From contig NC_026661.2 in assembly GCF_000004075.3 (NCBI RefSeq), forward strand, positions 20,302,307-20,366,306: a stretch of DNA of 64,000 nt, read 5' to 3'. The translations under genes and the position numbers were made by a program. How positions within the stretch are numbered: the first letter of the stretch is position 1; every line of letters begins with the position of its first letter. This stretch comes from Cucumis sativus. Lineage: Eukaryota; Streptophyta; Magnoliopsida; Cucurbitales; Cucurbitaceae. The notes beneath the pieces are model-generated. The model did no database searches. It was not told where the DNA came from and saw nothing but the letters and a program-made list of their open reading frames with translations. Below are positions 1-12,917 of this stretch, piece after piece.

Positions 1-202
1 TTACATATTTTTCATTTGTAAATCTCCAAAAGACAGCATCTGATCAAGATTAATCAGAGTTACATAAATGGCAGAAAAGATGGGGGAAAGAAACAAAAAA
101 CAAAAGAACTGTCTTGTAACACCAAAATCTGCATCTCTTTTCCATTTGACCTGTGTATTACGTGACTGAACTAAGCAAATGAATTCAGTTTCCTCTAATC
201 AT
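1..202 (-). other. 3' UTR / downstream flank of the receptor-like kinase gene
   Basis: This stretch follows the kinase stop codon on the minus strand and runs off the window edge. It has no coding potential that I can support. It is most likely 3' UTR and downstream flank. Confidence 0.5.
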
Positions 203-2850
203 TTAGCTGGTTGATGGAGGCACTTTTGGATGCAGAGGCTCTGTCATTCTTAGAGATCCTCCGAGCTCTACGGGTACGAGAGGGATGAGGGAATGTAAAA
301 CGTCGGTAACTAATGGTCGATAGCTTGGTTCTGATTGTACACATAGAACAGCTACAGCAGCCACCTGTTTGAATTTTAGTAGAAGCTAAGAAAGGCGTGA
401 AAAAAGTACCAACAGATTGAACAAGAGTAAAGGAATGAACAAACTTGGTATAAGTGCTTCAAATCCATTGTGTCCCTTATCACGGGATCGACAATTTTCG
501 GTAGCTTTGATCTGTCACTGAGCTGTGGGATTGCCTACATTGGTTGGATGAGAAAGTTCAAGAAGCTGACAGCAATTAATATAAGAGAAAAAACTGACGG
601 AGAAAGAAAAATATAAGCTACCCATGAAACTAGAGATTGAGATTGAGTAGGTCCCATCTTCTCGACGGGCATTTTCCCAGTCAAAAGCTCCAAAAGAACA
701 ACTCCGAACGCATAGACATCACTTTTATCTGTTAGTTTACCTGGAAAATAATGGCCATGAAAATAGTTTTTGTATCAGAAAGTTGGAACTCAAAAGTCAA
801 AATGAATAACAAACTTTCGAGCTGTTATATATGGTGGCAACATCAGAACTTCAGAGGATCTTGCATACCGTCTAAAAGGTATTCTGGGGCGACGTAACCT
901 AAAGTTCCCGAGAGCTTTATGTTTTTATTTTGAGCTCCCAAGTTTACAGTAAGGCCAAAGTCAGAGAGCTGGATCAAGGAAAGTGATTGAATGAGAAACC
1001 TTCTCAAAGTTTTAGCTACAAACGAAAATGGGCAAGTAGAGTGGGTGTGTGAAGAATATACCTTGGCATTAAAGTCTGAATCTAGAAGAATATTCGACGA
1101 CTTCAAATCCCGATGGACAACAGGAGGATTCCGATGCTCGTGAAGATATTCCAAGCCTCTAATAATGTAAGCAGTGGTGATTTTAGGTTGAATGTTGATA
1201 CCGAGAAAATACAGAGCAAGAGCAATCTATGTGAATGATGGATTTACCTCGCAACATCAACAGCAATCTTCATCCGAATATGCCATGTTAAAGCTGATCC
1301 GTGAGATGGTCCTAAGAGATGAAACAATAAATGTTGGGAACGTTAAGTCAATTTGACTTCGAAATTTTCAGCCCTTGACACTTCATATTTTCATTTACAC
1401 CACAAAAGAAAGGAAAATCGTACCGTGCAATTGAGACTCCAAAGATCCATTCTGCATCATCTCATAAACGAGAAACCGTGTCTCGCCATGAATGCAGTGC
1501 CCCAAGAGTTTGATCACATTTTGATGTCGTATTTTACTCAACCAATTCACCTCATTCTGCCAAATTATATAAACTAAGCTCTTCAAGAAGAAATTCACAA
1601 ACACGAAAAGCAAGGAAGTAATCAACATTTGATCAATTAACCTCGAATTCTCTTTCAGCGTCCAGTCCTCCATTGTCTATTCTCTTCACAGCTGCCAGCA
1701 ATTTATCATTGAAGCAAGCTTTGTAAACATGTCCCGAACCGCCTTCTCCCAAAACATTGCTTTTGCTGAAGTTATCAGTTGCTGCTTCCAACAATTTATA
1801 GTCGATGGTGGAAACCGAACCTTTAAAGTTAGCCAACCTCAAAGAGTTAAATCTAGATATTATGGGATTTAATGCCGTCCCTTTCGAAGCCTCTTCGAAT
1901 CATCAACAAAGAGAAAACAAGATTAAGTTGGTTTAAATTCTTGCTGATTATAAATAAAGCAAGAAAAGAGCATAATCAAACTAATGGGAAAGGAAAGTAC
2001 CCAAATTCTTTTGACACTTTCCATCATCATTGTTCGACGTTTTTCGACGATATATCCAAAAACACAAAAGGAACAGCAGTATAGCTCCAAGAAGAGTGGA
2101 AGAAATAATCAATGCAATAAGAATTCTCTTGTTCAAATCTTGATGGTGAACTACTTTAACCTCAGAAACTCCTGTATTTTAACAAAACGAGCTTGAACAA
2201 CACATATATATAGCTACAACGAACACAAAACACCAAAATGGGGTAAACAATTGGACATTAAAATCCATCATTTTAAAGACATTAGGGACCAGCAAGAAAC
2301 GAAAGGCGTTAAAAACCTCTTCACAGTATAACCTATATGTTTCTTGTCTAGATAGATACATAAACTGTCCCAGAATTTTTTAACCTTTTCTTCTTGTACC
2401 CATTTTGAAATTGAAAACTCATAGACATGAACATCTCATATCATCTCATGCCATATAAGTAACACCAGTAATTTTCACACCCTACACCCAACCCCACATA
2501 AAGAGAGAAACATTCTTCTAGTTAGTAGCCATTTCAAATTTAAAATTTCAAACAGAACACAAAGCAAAACCCAAATCCCTACAAAACCCAGATGAGGAAA
2601 TTCATGAAATCAAGGAAACATGCAACAGAGAAAGAAAAGGAGAGAAAAGAAGAGAAGAGAACACAAAACCTGGGGATTGAGCTTCCATTTTGGCTACAAT
2701 GAGAGAGATGGGTTGTGAGTGAGAAGCAAAAACAGTGGAAGAAATTGAGAAACCAGGAAGGTCTGGTCTGGCATCAATTATTGAAAACAAGGAATAGAAA
2801 ACCCACATGGGAAGAAGATTCATAGCACAAACTCCTAATTTCTCTCCCAT
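203..2850 (-). CDS. Receptor-like Ser/Thr protein kinase, 10 exons
   Basis: Ten exons with GT-AG introns can be joined in frame (2670-2850, 2001-2171, 1642-1892, 1424-1556, 1248-1311, 1062-1158, 869-968, 622-740, 445-534, 203-364), giving about 455 residues. I chose the ATG at 2850 over the in-frame codons from 2886 because it directly precedes a hydrophobic signal-like segment (residues 8-26). A transmembrane helix lies at about 77-100, followed by basic residues. The kinase domain begins near 160. The glycine loop GEGGSG (166-171), VK lysine 187, HRD aspartate 284, DFG (302-304) and APE (326-328) are all intact, so an active kinase is expected. The short extracellular part has no LRR or lectin repeats. 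It closely resembles the Arabidopsis At1g80640 type from memory. Role inferred: plasma-membrane signalling; ligand unknown. The junctions are read by eye, so small errors are possible. Confidence 0.88.
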
Positions 2851-4436
2851 TTGAACCCTCTTCTCTACTTCACTCTGTTCACACAACAGACAAAATCACT
2901 GCTTCAGCCAAACCAAGAAAACACTTTTTTTTTTTTTTTTTTGGTTCAAAAGTTTCAAGCAGTTGTGGGAAAAGGGTAAAAATTTTGAAATGGACATTGA
3001 GGAAGAGACCTGCTAAATATGTGGGGTTGTGGAGAGTGGACGAAGCTTTGACACTGTCTTTCTATCACTTTTATTAATTTTTCAAAATTGGTAAAAACAA
3101 CCATAAAAAAAGACAACTTTGTTCATCATTTTTTTTCGATATTAGTCAAATTATCGGAATGTCTTGAACGTATTAACTAGTATCTCTCGATTCTAAGATT
3201 TAAAAGATACATTTTTATAACATGTATTACTCATTAGTTTTTCTCCAATAATAAACTAATCTTCCTTCCAAAGAAGTAATAAATCAAGATTTACATTTTC
3301 ATCTTCATACTTTTGTAATTTAGCTTTGTTTAACAAATATTAAATTGGATTGGTTAATGTGTTTTTAGTGGTGATTGGGCCACCCGATGATTTTGAAAAT
3401 TTCAATAAAAATGGTTTAAATTGCTTTCTTCTTTCTTCTTTCTTCCTTTTCTTTTTCTTCATCCCTTATGGAAAGTTCGAATTCCTTATTAATCAATTTC
3501 AGTATCCCTTAATTGCCCTTTTAATTTCCCTTTAAAAACTGGATAAAGCTTCATTTGATTTCTTGACAAAAAAGATAAAGTTAGTACCTTTATTTTAAAA
3601 TCATCATCTTTAATGTTATTTTATTAATTAAGACTCTCAATTTTTTTTCCCTTAAGAAAAGAGGAGTTATTTAATTAACAAATAATGTGTTTGCTAATTA
3701 TGGGTAGACATTGAGGGGAAAAGATAACATAAATAATATACTTTAGTTATTATTATTAATTGAAATGTTGATTTAAGAAGAAGAAAGTATTTAGTTGGGA
3801 ATATAGGTTTAGTTTGAGGAGGCAAAAGAATAAAAAAGGTGGAAGAGTTAGAATGGCATTAATGAGATGATATTGTTGCTTTTACTTGTGACATCTCACA
3901 ATCCTCATGTGATCATTTCTCTACTAAAATCACAATCCAATGGCTCTAAAATATTACCTTCATAAAAAGCCTTTTTTTTAGGCTCATAAACAATTTTCCT
4001 TTCTTTTTTTCACTTTATCTATGATTCTTTTCAAAAGTATATTTGAAGTCATTGCAAATCATTCAGAAAAAAAGTTTTATTTCAAACCCAACTACCATCA
4101 AAATTCCACTTTGGTTTTTTTTTTTTTTCAACTTTACTTTTCAAAACTTAATTACTTTATTGTTTATATATATATATATTTAGCTATGGAAGGTTTGGTA
4201 TTAGATTTGAGATTTGATTGCATAATTTGAAGCCAACAAAGATAATAATACATAGATTTTCTTTAAATAAAAGAAAAAACAAGAATCCCAAACTTGCTTC
4301 AGTGACAGATACGCAGTGGGCTACCTGCTCCCACTCTTTACCCCTTTTTTTTCTTTTCTTTAATCTAATTTCTATCATTTTATTCATTTTTCAATTTTCA
4401 ATTATTAGACTTTTGAATCATGTAAAGAACAAACAA

Positions 4437-4460
4437 AGAGAGAGAGAGAGAGAGAGAGAG
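4437..4460. repeat. (AG)12 microsatellite
   Basis: Perfect AG dinucleotide run in intergenic DNA. Confidence 0.95.
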
Positions 4461-4634
4461 AATAAAAAAAAAATAGTAATAATATATTTAGGGTACAATA
4501 GGGAGGCCCATTATTGAAAGAAAACATGCATGTGCTTATAAATGTGGGAATCCCAAGTAATTGCTTCCTTACCCTAATTTGCCTAAACCAACAAACGTTT
4601 TTCTTTCTTTCTCTTCCTCTTCTTTCACTATTTG

Positions 4635-4664
4635 CTTCTTCTTCTTCTTCTTCTTCTTCTTCTT
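4635..4664. repeat. (CTT)10 microsatellite
   Basis: Perfect CTT trinucleotide run inside a CT-rich stretch. It creates a spurious serine-rich reading frame. Confidence 0.95.
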
Positions 4665-4880
4665 TTTCTTACCTTCATTACATCCCCCACTACCTACTCT
4701 TTTATAAACGTGTGAGAGTATAACAAAATAGCTCAACCATATAATAAAATATTCATCAATGGATATAATGGATAAGACTTAATTGTATACATTATTTGGA
4801 TTACTGGTATTTGAAAGGGAAAATTCATTGATATAAAGCAATTGAATTAATCATTTCAGAGGGTTATTTTTTATATATAT

Positions 4881-4910
4881 GAATGAATGGATGAATGAAT
4901 GAATGAATGG
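4881..4910. repeat. (GAAT)n tetranucleotide repeat
   Basis: GAAT units with one interruption (GGAT). Confidence 0.9.
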
Positions 4911-5867
4911 GCCAATGTTTTGTTGAGTCATAATTAAATTCATAATTCAATTGAAAAGATATACATGTAATTATTAAACCGCTAGGAGAAATGAATATGG
5001 CAATAAATGTACATCAAACTTTATTTTTAGAATTTCTTTTTATTGATTTGACATTCAAATAAACCAATAACAATAATAATTTTTATTAATTCAAATCTCA
5101 GATGTAATTGATAAACCATTCATTACTAATTTTATTTCATCTCAATGATTGGTTTTTTTAAGAAAAATAATAACTCAATATTGATGTAGAATTCTAGGAT
5201 ATTTAAGTGTAACGTTTGGTTCATTTTTATCCAAATTAATATATATAAAAGATTGAGTATATTAAAATTGTAGTAAAAAGAAATCTAACCAATTTAAAGT
5301 ACAATAATTGATATCAAAATGAGACCCCCACCCCTTCTTAGTGTCCTCCCCTACCTACAGAAAGGTGAGTGACAATACATTAAACTAAACCAAAATAAAA
5401 GAATCTCCATCGTAATTAGTATAACAGCTTTTTCTCTTAAACATGTTCACTAGAGATATAATGCTTATGATTGATATACTAAAATATAGTTTATGTTAGA
5501 GTATATGATAGTTTGGTATTTTTATAGTTTGGAAATTAATGTAATCAATCTCACTAATGAATGCACATCCAAGTGTTACATCTCCATTCATCACCACCAC
5601 CTGACTTGTTGAACTCAAAAGAAAGGGGAGAAATAAATGCATGTCATGAAATAAATAGATGGCCAATTTGGAGCCTTCTTAAAATCACAACTTTGGTCAA
5701 TAAAGTTAAAGGAAAAGTTAAATAAAAGGGTTGAGAGGGACGATGTTTTCATCGTTGAGAAATAAAGAGGTATTAATAAGGGTGGCGAGACGGGACATTG
5801 GTCGAGGGTGTACTCTCCCTCCGTCTGTCTCTGTCCCATTCTCCATTTTGGAGAGTTGGTATCGAGG

Positions 5868-5884
5868 TATGTGTGTGTGTGTGT
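5868..5884. repeat. (GT)n microsatellite
   Basis: Short GT run in intergenic DNA. Confidence 0.9.
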
Positions 5885-7426
5885 ATACCCATCGTTTGCA
5901 AGAAGAGGTGAAAGGTAATGAAGAAAGAAAGTGATTTAATTTGGAAGACTTTTGACACTTTTTTGTTTTGTGTTATAGAATTTCTTTCTCAAAGAAAGAA
6001 AGAAAAGAGGAAAAGGAAAAGAAACAGAAACATTTTTTTTTTCTTCTGGCTCTTTTAACTTTCTTGAGTATCAAATGTCATTAAATAAATTAACTTCCAG
6101 GGTATATTATTTGTTTTTATTAATTACTAAGTATAAATATATTACTTTCACTTAATAAATTTGTTTTTAATGTTATCTTAACTATTTAATATAATTTATT
6201 ATCATTAATGGTCAATGTTTTTAATTAGTTTAAATAATTTAATTGTGTTTAATAAAAATAGAATATAAAGTATTCATTTTTTATAATTAATTAATTAATT
6301 AATATAAAAGTTAAGTAAATAATGATAATTTTAATTAATAATTACATCAATCTTGCATTTAATTATTATTTATGTATACAAAAGTGGGAATTTAACACAG
6401 TTATATTCAGACACATAAATATCAATACCCATAAAATATAAACGGCCCGTAAAGGAAATTTGAAAACTTATTTTTACTTTAATCCCAAAGTGATTCCCCT
6501 CATCCTATAGAGTGAAAGAGAGAGAGAGATTCATTTGCCAATTCACAGGTTTTATTGGTTAAAGATATCAGTTTTGCCCAATTTAAAAGGAACAGATTTG
6601 TTTATTTTTGTACAAGGTATTTTTTGAAAAATACCAAACCCAATTGGGGAAAAGAAACTTCTTTAATTAGTAATGAGTATGGAGTTAATTAAATATGATT
6701 ATCATATGCTCATTCCCTCCATTTCGTTGGCTACAAATTAGTGTTGGGACAGAGAGAAGTAACTGATGGTTTATTTCTTTTTAAGATTTATTTCATTTTT
6801 GCTTTCGTCATGTCTGACTGAGTAAAATTACCAAATTGAAGATTCAAATTTTTTGTGGGCCATTACTGTTTATTGAATTTTCCAAGTTTGAAGCTTCTGT
6901 TGGCCTGTAAATTGTGCAAAGAATGCTCACTGATCACATTATTAAAAGAGGGATTGAAGAAATGACATAGCAATTCTATCATTAAAAATTAGATGTAGAG
7001 AACACAGAATCTTGTTTGCTTTTTATCTAATAATAATAATTACAGTGTTTGCAATCAATCTCTTTTGTGTCTGAGATGACGGAGAGGGAGAGGGTCTGGC
7101 TCCAAAGAATATAAGCATATGCAGAAACCTGTGGAATGAATAATATAACTAAAGAGCTAAAGGGTTTTTCAGGGGTCTCGACGTGGTTCTCTTCTCGATT
7201 TTTTTTTTTTTTTTGGTACTATGGAAAGGGAAAAAAAGGATGTTATATGAATATGCAGCTGAGAAAATTGGTTTTGTTAATTACAGTTACAAGTAACTGA
7301 AGCCTATGGCAGGGTTAGGATTTAGGAACATCTTATTAAGAAGCAAATGCCCTCTCCTCGTCCACGTTGTCAATTTTTGTCTCTCGGTTAAGGAAGCTTA
7401 ATATATGCTCAATCTGTTGAATCTGC

Positions 7427-10400
7427 CTAGCTCATTCGGTACAGGGCCTCGGTGCTAGAATCCTCCTGAAAAGGCAAATTAAGATCGGGTAATAAACGAA
7501 CGGTCCCTAAAGTTGCAATCTCTTGTAGTTTGCAAGAAACATTTGGCATTGTTAATTGGTAAGAAGCGTCGGCTCCAATGGGCGTTGTGCTGCACATTGA
7601 TCTGGGTGGCGTCTGCAGTTGTTGTGATTGGTTGGAATTTGCTTCCCCCAGAACAGCAGATGTTACAACCATTTTGGTCGCTTGCTGCGATTCGAGATCA
7701 AGCTGTAGAATATCAAAAAGTGCAATTTAGCTTCTGTAACACATTAAGATAGCTTCTTCAGGTAATTAGTGTCATTGCAATATTCTCTAATTATCAGATA
7801 AAAGCTGAGAATCTAATTTTTAAGATCTATATCTCAAGTGTTCATTGTGCAACACATCTCCGGGCTGCATTCACATGTGACACGACTTTTGTTGTGGCAA
7901 CATCAAAGTAACTGTTTAAAAGAAGTTTTCAAAAAGAGAAAAGTTGGGTAAATCTAAGGTTGCACCCATCAAATGTTCAACCATCTTTTAGTTTAACTGT
8001 GGTTGAAGTGAAAAAATGGGTGTGGCTCGGGATGCCACCAAGTATTGCTCCTTGAAAATTAGCTTTTGTTTGGTTAACCATTTGAGATAATCTCTCCTTT
8101 TTTTCCTTATGCTTTGTTGCAAAGAAAGGCATCTTTTCCAGAAATAAAGTTAATCCTCATAAAACTACCCACCCAACTAAAGTACTTAAGTCTAAGAAGA
8201 CAAAAAAAATTATACATGACTATTTAAACAAGGAATCTGTGGAGAAAACACTAATCACTTGAACAAGCCAATGGATTGATTCTCTACTTGACCTCCACCA
8301 CAAACCATAAATCTAAACTTACTGATGAAAACATCAGTAAAAAGGACATAATAAAAGGGGCAAAGGCAAAGACAAAGACAAAAAAAAAAAGAAAAAGCAG
8401 AGGCTTTTCAGTCATAATAATAATGATTTAAGAAGTTGTATAAGAATGAAGTGGAACTTCCCCAATCACATTCAACAAAAAGAAATATACAAGAAGAATG
8501 TGAAAAATATGAAGATTCACCTTCATTTTCTTCAAGCTTCCATTCATAGCCCTTTGTTTTTCCACGGAAAGCCTCAAGGTAGCCAAGGCCTGTCCTCATA
8601 AAATGAAAAAATTTAAGCAAGAAGACGACCGAAACCGATGAAAGTTAGATGATAATTCCCATTTTCTCACAATAAAAAGTAAACATACATCTTTCAAGCT
8701 TCTCCTTTCCTTTAATAGCAAAACTTCCTCCTCTTTAAGTTCTCCTAATGTCTGCCATCCACCATGAACACAATAATCAGCATTATCCAAAACACACACT
8801 AAAGATAATACGAGTATATGACCAATGGATACACCCAAAAAAGGAAATAAACTCAGAATCTAACACAGTAACCAAAAAGGGAAGAGGGAAAAGATAAGGG
8901 TGAAAAACAAAAGCAAGAAGACAACAAAGAAAGAAAGAATAAAGTGGGGATTTGGGAATTGGGAATTGGGAAATGGGAATTTATTGGTGATAGAAGAAAA
9001 AAACCATACTTTTTTCTTTCTTGGCCTCTTCATTGTTGCAACCACTTCACTCTTACCAGCAATCTGCCAAACAAACAAACCATTCAAAAGTTCATCACTC
9101 AGTCAACTTACAAACTAAAGAGTTATGGAAACCAACAATTGTATCCTAATTACTAACAACTACTTCTAATTATCATATCCACTAATACCAATACAACCAA
9201 TCAAGAAAAAACATTGAATTAGGAGATGCCCCATTTCACAAGTTGGATTCTTCTTTCTTTTTCTTTTTCCACAAGTGGGGCCCTTCCCCCCCCACCAAAC
9301 ACACAATGAACAAGCTATAAGTTTGTTAAACCCAAGTAACTTTTAATGGAGTTTATTAAAGGGGGAAAAAAGTATCAAACCAAAATCAACCACTAAGTTT
9401 TTAGTTTGTAGTTCATCAAAATGAGAAAAACATTGTTGTACCATTTTCCAGACACAAAAATCTATGTTTTATAAGAAAAAAAGGGAAAAAGTTTAGGATC
9501 ACAGGCTGTCATGGAAGAGAAATGAAAAACAAAACACAACCATTTAAAAAAAAGAACACTCGAGACCTTTTGACCATACCAAAGAATCTAATATATCTAA
9601 ACCATTAAAAAAACAGAAACTTTTGTCAGATTAAGAGGGGAAATGAAGGGTAGAGATGAAGCAAAGCAACAAAGTTAAGATAGAAACGAGCAGAGTGGAT
9701 TATTTTAAAGGTTTTTTTGGGGTATAATATTTTCATAAACCAAACATAAAAAGGGCACAACCACCAACAGCGTTTGCACACAGACTTCATTGCCACGGAG
9801 ACACGCCACCGATAAAGAGGGGCCCTTTTAGGGGTGAAATGACGGGAATGACGAAAATGACCCTTGTGGTACAAACTAGGGTTTGACTATTACTTTTGGG
9901 GGGATATCTCTATAATCTTATATTCCAGGTGGAGTTTATTGGGCCAATGCTAATGAAGAAAAGAAAGGGGTTTGACTCTTTTACACTGCCTTGTGTGTGC
10001 CATTTCTTTCTTTTGTTGTGTAATATCCAAATTACCAAAATACCCTTTTCGGAATGCCATTACTACCCACTCTTTTTGACCCATTTGCGTCCAACAGAGG
10101 TCATCCATTTGGGGAAAAGAGAAAAGGGGTGGTTCCATTCCATCATTGGCTGAAATGGGTATTTGGGTAATTATGAAAAAACGGCCGGAGAAGTCGCCGG
10201 CGGTGGGGGGGAAAGGAAGGGTAGATCCGTAATTGGGAGTTTGAAGAAAAAAGGTTGTTTAGAAAAGAAAAAAAACTCCGATAAGTCGCCGACGGAGGGG
10301 TACTTTCGTATATTCGCATGCACTGACTGATTTTTCTTTTTCTTTCAGAAGAAGAACATGAAAAACGAAACACAACCGAAAAAGAAAAAAACGGAAACCG

Positions 10401-10678
10401 AAAGGAATGGGAACCTTAGATCTTGCGGCGTCGGATGCGTCGACGAATCCGCCGCCGCCACCGCCGCCGCCGCTGCTGCTCCAAGTGAGGGGAGTGGTGG
10501 GACTGGCTCTGGCAGCGGAATCGGAGGTGTGGCGAGGAAGAATCTGCTTGGAACGAGGCTGACGAACAGACCAGTCGAGAGGGAGTGGGGGAGAGGGAGG
10601 ACGGTTGAGGCGAAGAAGTAAGTCGACGACGAGAGAGTCATCGGAGAGAGCAACGTCGACCCATTCAAGGTCAGACAT
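7427..10678 (-). CDS. Uncharacterised plant protein with basic/coiled-coil segment and EAR-like DLNLP motif
   Basis: Five exons join in phase 0: 10415-10678, 9010-9063, 8689-8751, 8521-8589 and 7427-7702, giving 241 residues. Exon 1 holds an acidic start, a WSVRQPRSK motif, an RASPTTPL segment and an eight-glycine tract (about 70-77). Exon 2 ends in a strongly basic KRPRKKK (about 100-106, a likely nuclear signal). Exons 3 and 4 form a charged, leucine-rich coiled coil (about 107-150). The last exon carries PDLNLPF near residues 217-223, which resembles the EAR-type motif that recruits co-repressors. The order basic region then leucine-rich helix recalls bZIP proteins, but I do not see a canonical bZIP basic region. 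It looks like the family of Arabidopsis At1g80610 from memory, which has no established function. Inferred: nuclear regulator, possibly a repressor. The exons are small, so single-exon prediction would miss this gene. Confidence 0.82.
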
Positions 10679-11005
10679 GGTGAAATCGGTGGTGATGAGA
10701 GAGAAAGTAGAAAGAGAGAGAGAGAGGGAAATGGGATTTGGTGGCGGAAGGAGAAGAAAGTGGGGAATGGGGAAAGGAGGAGGTTTATATAGATGGGGCC
10801 ATGGGGGGGGTTTGGAAGTGGATGGTCACGTTCATTACTTCCTCATCTACTCTCTACAAAATTCCATTACTCTCTCTCTCTACATTTTCTCTTTTTTTTT
10901 CTCTCTCTCTTCTTTCCTTTTTCCCTTTTCTCTTTCCCCTTGCGAAACGTGGCAATGACTCCATCTACTCCCTCCCATTTCTTTGTTTTCTTTTCTTTAC
11001 TCTAC

Positions 11006-11030
11006 TCCTCTCCTCTCCTCTCCTCTCCTC
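11006..11030. repeat. (CTCCT)n pentanucleotide repeat
   Basis: About five CTCCT units in the pyrimidine-rich region about 330 bases upstream of the DLNLP-protein start codon. Confidence 0.85.
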
Positions 11031-12341
11031 TTCTCCTCCCTCCTCGATTGGTTTAGATATTATATTATATTCTCCATCAATAAATCACAATTTTAGGGTA
11101 TTCTTTTCTATCTCTTAATTAACACTTTTCTAAACTCAATTTTCTAATTAAAACACACACATTTTTATCCTCTGATTATATGAACCGCTCTTTTAAATGA
11201 TATTTTCTTTTAGCACTAAAAGGAGTTCGAAGATAAAGTTTAAGCTTTTGTTGATGACATCTAAATTCTCCATTGTTAGACATTATTTTAGGCTTTTGTT
11301 GCTTATACTCTTAATTGCTTCTTACTTGAAGAATGAATATATGATGTCTGATTAGATGATTGCTCTCCATGAGGCCATGTTGTTGTGAAGTGTAATTTGA
11401 TAACTCCTTACATGCCATTATTATGACTATAATAACCACACATTTCTTCCATAAATGTTATTTTTCAGTCTCTAATTAACTATAATTAACCATGTTTCAA
11501 AACCTCCTTTTTCTAAAGTGTGTACTATGCCGTAATATTTATTATTTCATTCTTAAATTAAATACTTTACCCTTTAAACACATATTATTATAATTTATAC
11601 TTTAAAACACAAATTACCATAACTAATATTATATTAACAAACTCCTTATTCAACATATTAATTCAATATAGTAATTTTATTGTATTTTAATAAAACAAAC
11701 CACCTCAAATTCAAGAGTTAATACTATAGCTATTGTGTCTTAGGAAATGGAAATTAAAATGAATAAGGTAAAATAAAACTTTATGGTACATTTCCATTTT
11801 AGTTATTTTTAATTTTTCATACTTTTAAGACATTTATTTGATTTTTGTCTTATTATTCATTGTAATCCCCTTTGAAAACATATATTTTAAAAATTATAAT
11901 TTAATTCATAAAAAAAAAAAAACCACACAAATGTTGTCTGAGCATAATTATGAATCCTTGAATATGAAACTATACATTTTTAAAAAAAAAGTGATTGGAT
12001 TGAAATTATACAAAAAAGAGAAAAGACTGAACTAACAAAAGTTGAAAATGCAAAGATGAATACATGAAAGTATTGTTGAAAATAGAAACTAAAATAAAGA
12101 AAAAGGCAGTAAGTAAGTAAGTAAGTATGATGAGTACAAAAATAGTTTATTTATTTATTTAATAGTATTTTGGAGATACCAAAAATAGAATTAAAAATGA
12201 ATTAATAAATAATTAAGGAATGGAAAGAAAAAGAGAAAAAGGAATAAAAGAGAGTAGCGGTGAAGAGGCATAAATGTGGCGGGTGGTGTGGGTTTGAAGT
12301 TCGTTAACGTACGAAGCGCGTGCCTTACTTCTTTCTTTTAA

Positions 12342-12376
12342 CACGTGCCGTTTCTCTACTCCACACGTGTGACTCA
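12342..12376. promoter_or_regulatory. Cluster of two G-boxes and a TGACTCA site
   Basis: CACGTG occurs at 12342-12347 and again at 12364-12369 (within ACACGTGT), immediately followed by TGACTCA at 12370-12376. These are classical bZIP and bHLH binding sites. The cluster is about 1.66 kb upstream of the gene starting at 10678. Function is inferred only from the motifs. Confidence 0.4.
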
Positions 12377-12605
12377 CCCCCACCCCTACCCACCACTCTC
12401 TTTTTCATTGTTATTTACCATCCTACCCTTTGCTTCTATCCTAAGCCTGATTTCCCCAATTTAATGCCCAATTATTACCTTCGTTCTTTTTGTTTTCATT
12501 TAATTCCTAATTATTACCCTCTATGATCTCTTTTCTTTTTCATTTTTTTTTTCTTTTGCTTGAAATTAGATTGTACTTTTTTATTTGAAATTTTGTATTT
12601 ATTAT

Positions 12606-12917
12606 TTATTTATCCACAACCTGTCTACTTGTTAAAATAGATGATGTAAAGTTTGGGACTTTGCTTCTCTGACATGGAGTCCATTGCCTTCTTCCCAGTA
12701 GCTGATTGGCTTTACCTTCTATAACATCATTGTGATTTGCTAAAGGTTGGAGATATGGAGAGGCCTTGTTAGAATTAACATAGAATTCATGATTCACGAA
12801 TATGTGAAGATTATACAGGGGTTGTCTCACTGTATCCTTCAAAACAGACAATCCTTCCTTATACCTATTTTTCAGCTGCAGGTTGCTTAAACATTCTACA
12901 ATCTCTTCACTGCGCAT
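12606..12917 (-). other. Unrecognised open frame with complex composition, possibly an exon or gene fragment
   Basis: An open minus-strand frame of about 103 codons from the first ATG at 12917. Its composition is balanced, unlike the low-complexity AT-rich DNA around it: mixed charged and aromatic residues, for example the MRSEEIVECLSNLQ segment. An in-frame stop lies just upstream at about 12950. I do not recognise the family and see no partner exons. It may be an isolated exon, a captured gene fragment or a relict gene. Confidence 0.3.

Larger units (their letters stand above)
2851..7426. other. Intergenic region with kinase promoter and simple repeats
   Basis: The first 100-200 bases are probably 5' UTR and promoter of the kinase, including a poly-T tract near 2924-2942. 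The rest is AT-rich DNA with several microsatellites and no ORF with recognisable protein similarity. The last 150 bases or so are probably the 3' UTR of the next minus-strand gene. Confidence 0.5.
10679..12605. other. Promoter and intergenic DNA upstream of the DLNLP-protein gene
   Basis: The first few hundred bases upstream of the ATG at 10678 are GA-rich then CT-rich, typical of plant 5' UTR and core promoter. Beyond about 11050 the DNA is AT-rich without recognisable genes. Reading frames in the CT-rich part are low-complexity. Confidence 0.5.

Noticed and set aside
4218-4723. Frames rich in Ser, Phe or Arg-Glu repeats
   Set aside because: They are produced by the AG and CTT microsatellites.
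10605-11118. Several open frames upstream of the DLNLP gene on the plus strand
   Set aside because: They translate GA-rich and CT-rich low-complexity DNA of a 5' UTR and promoter.
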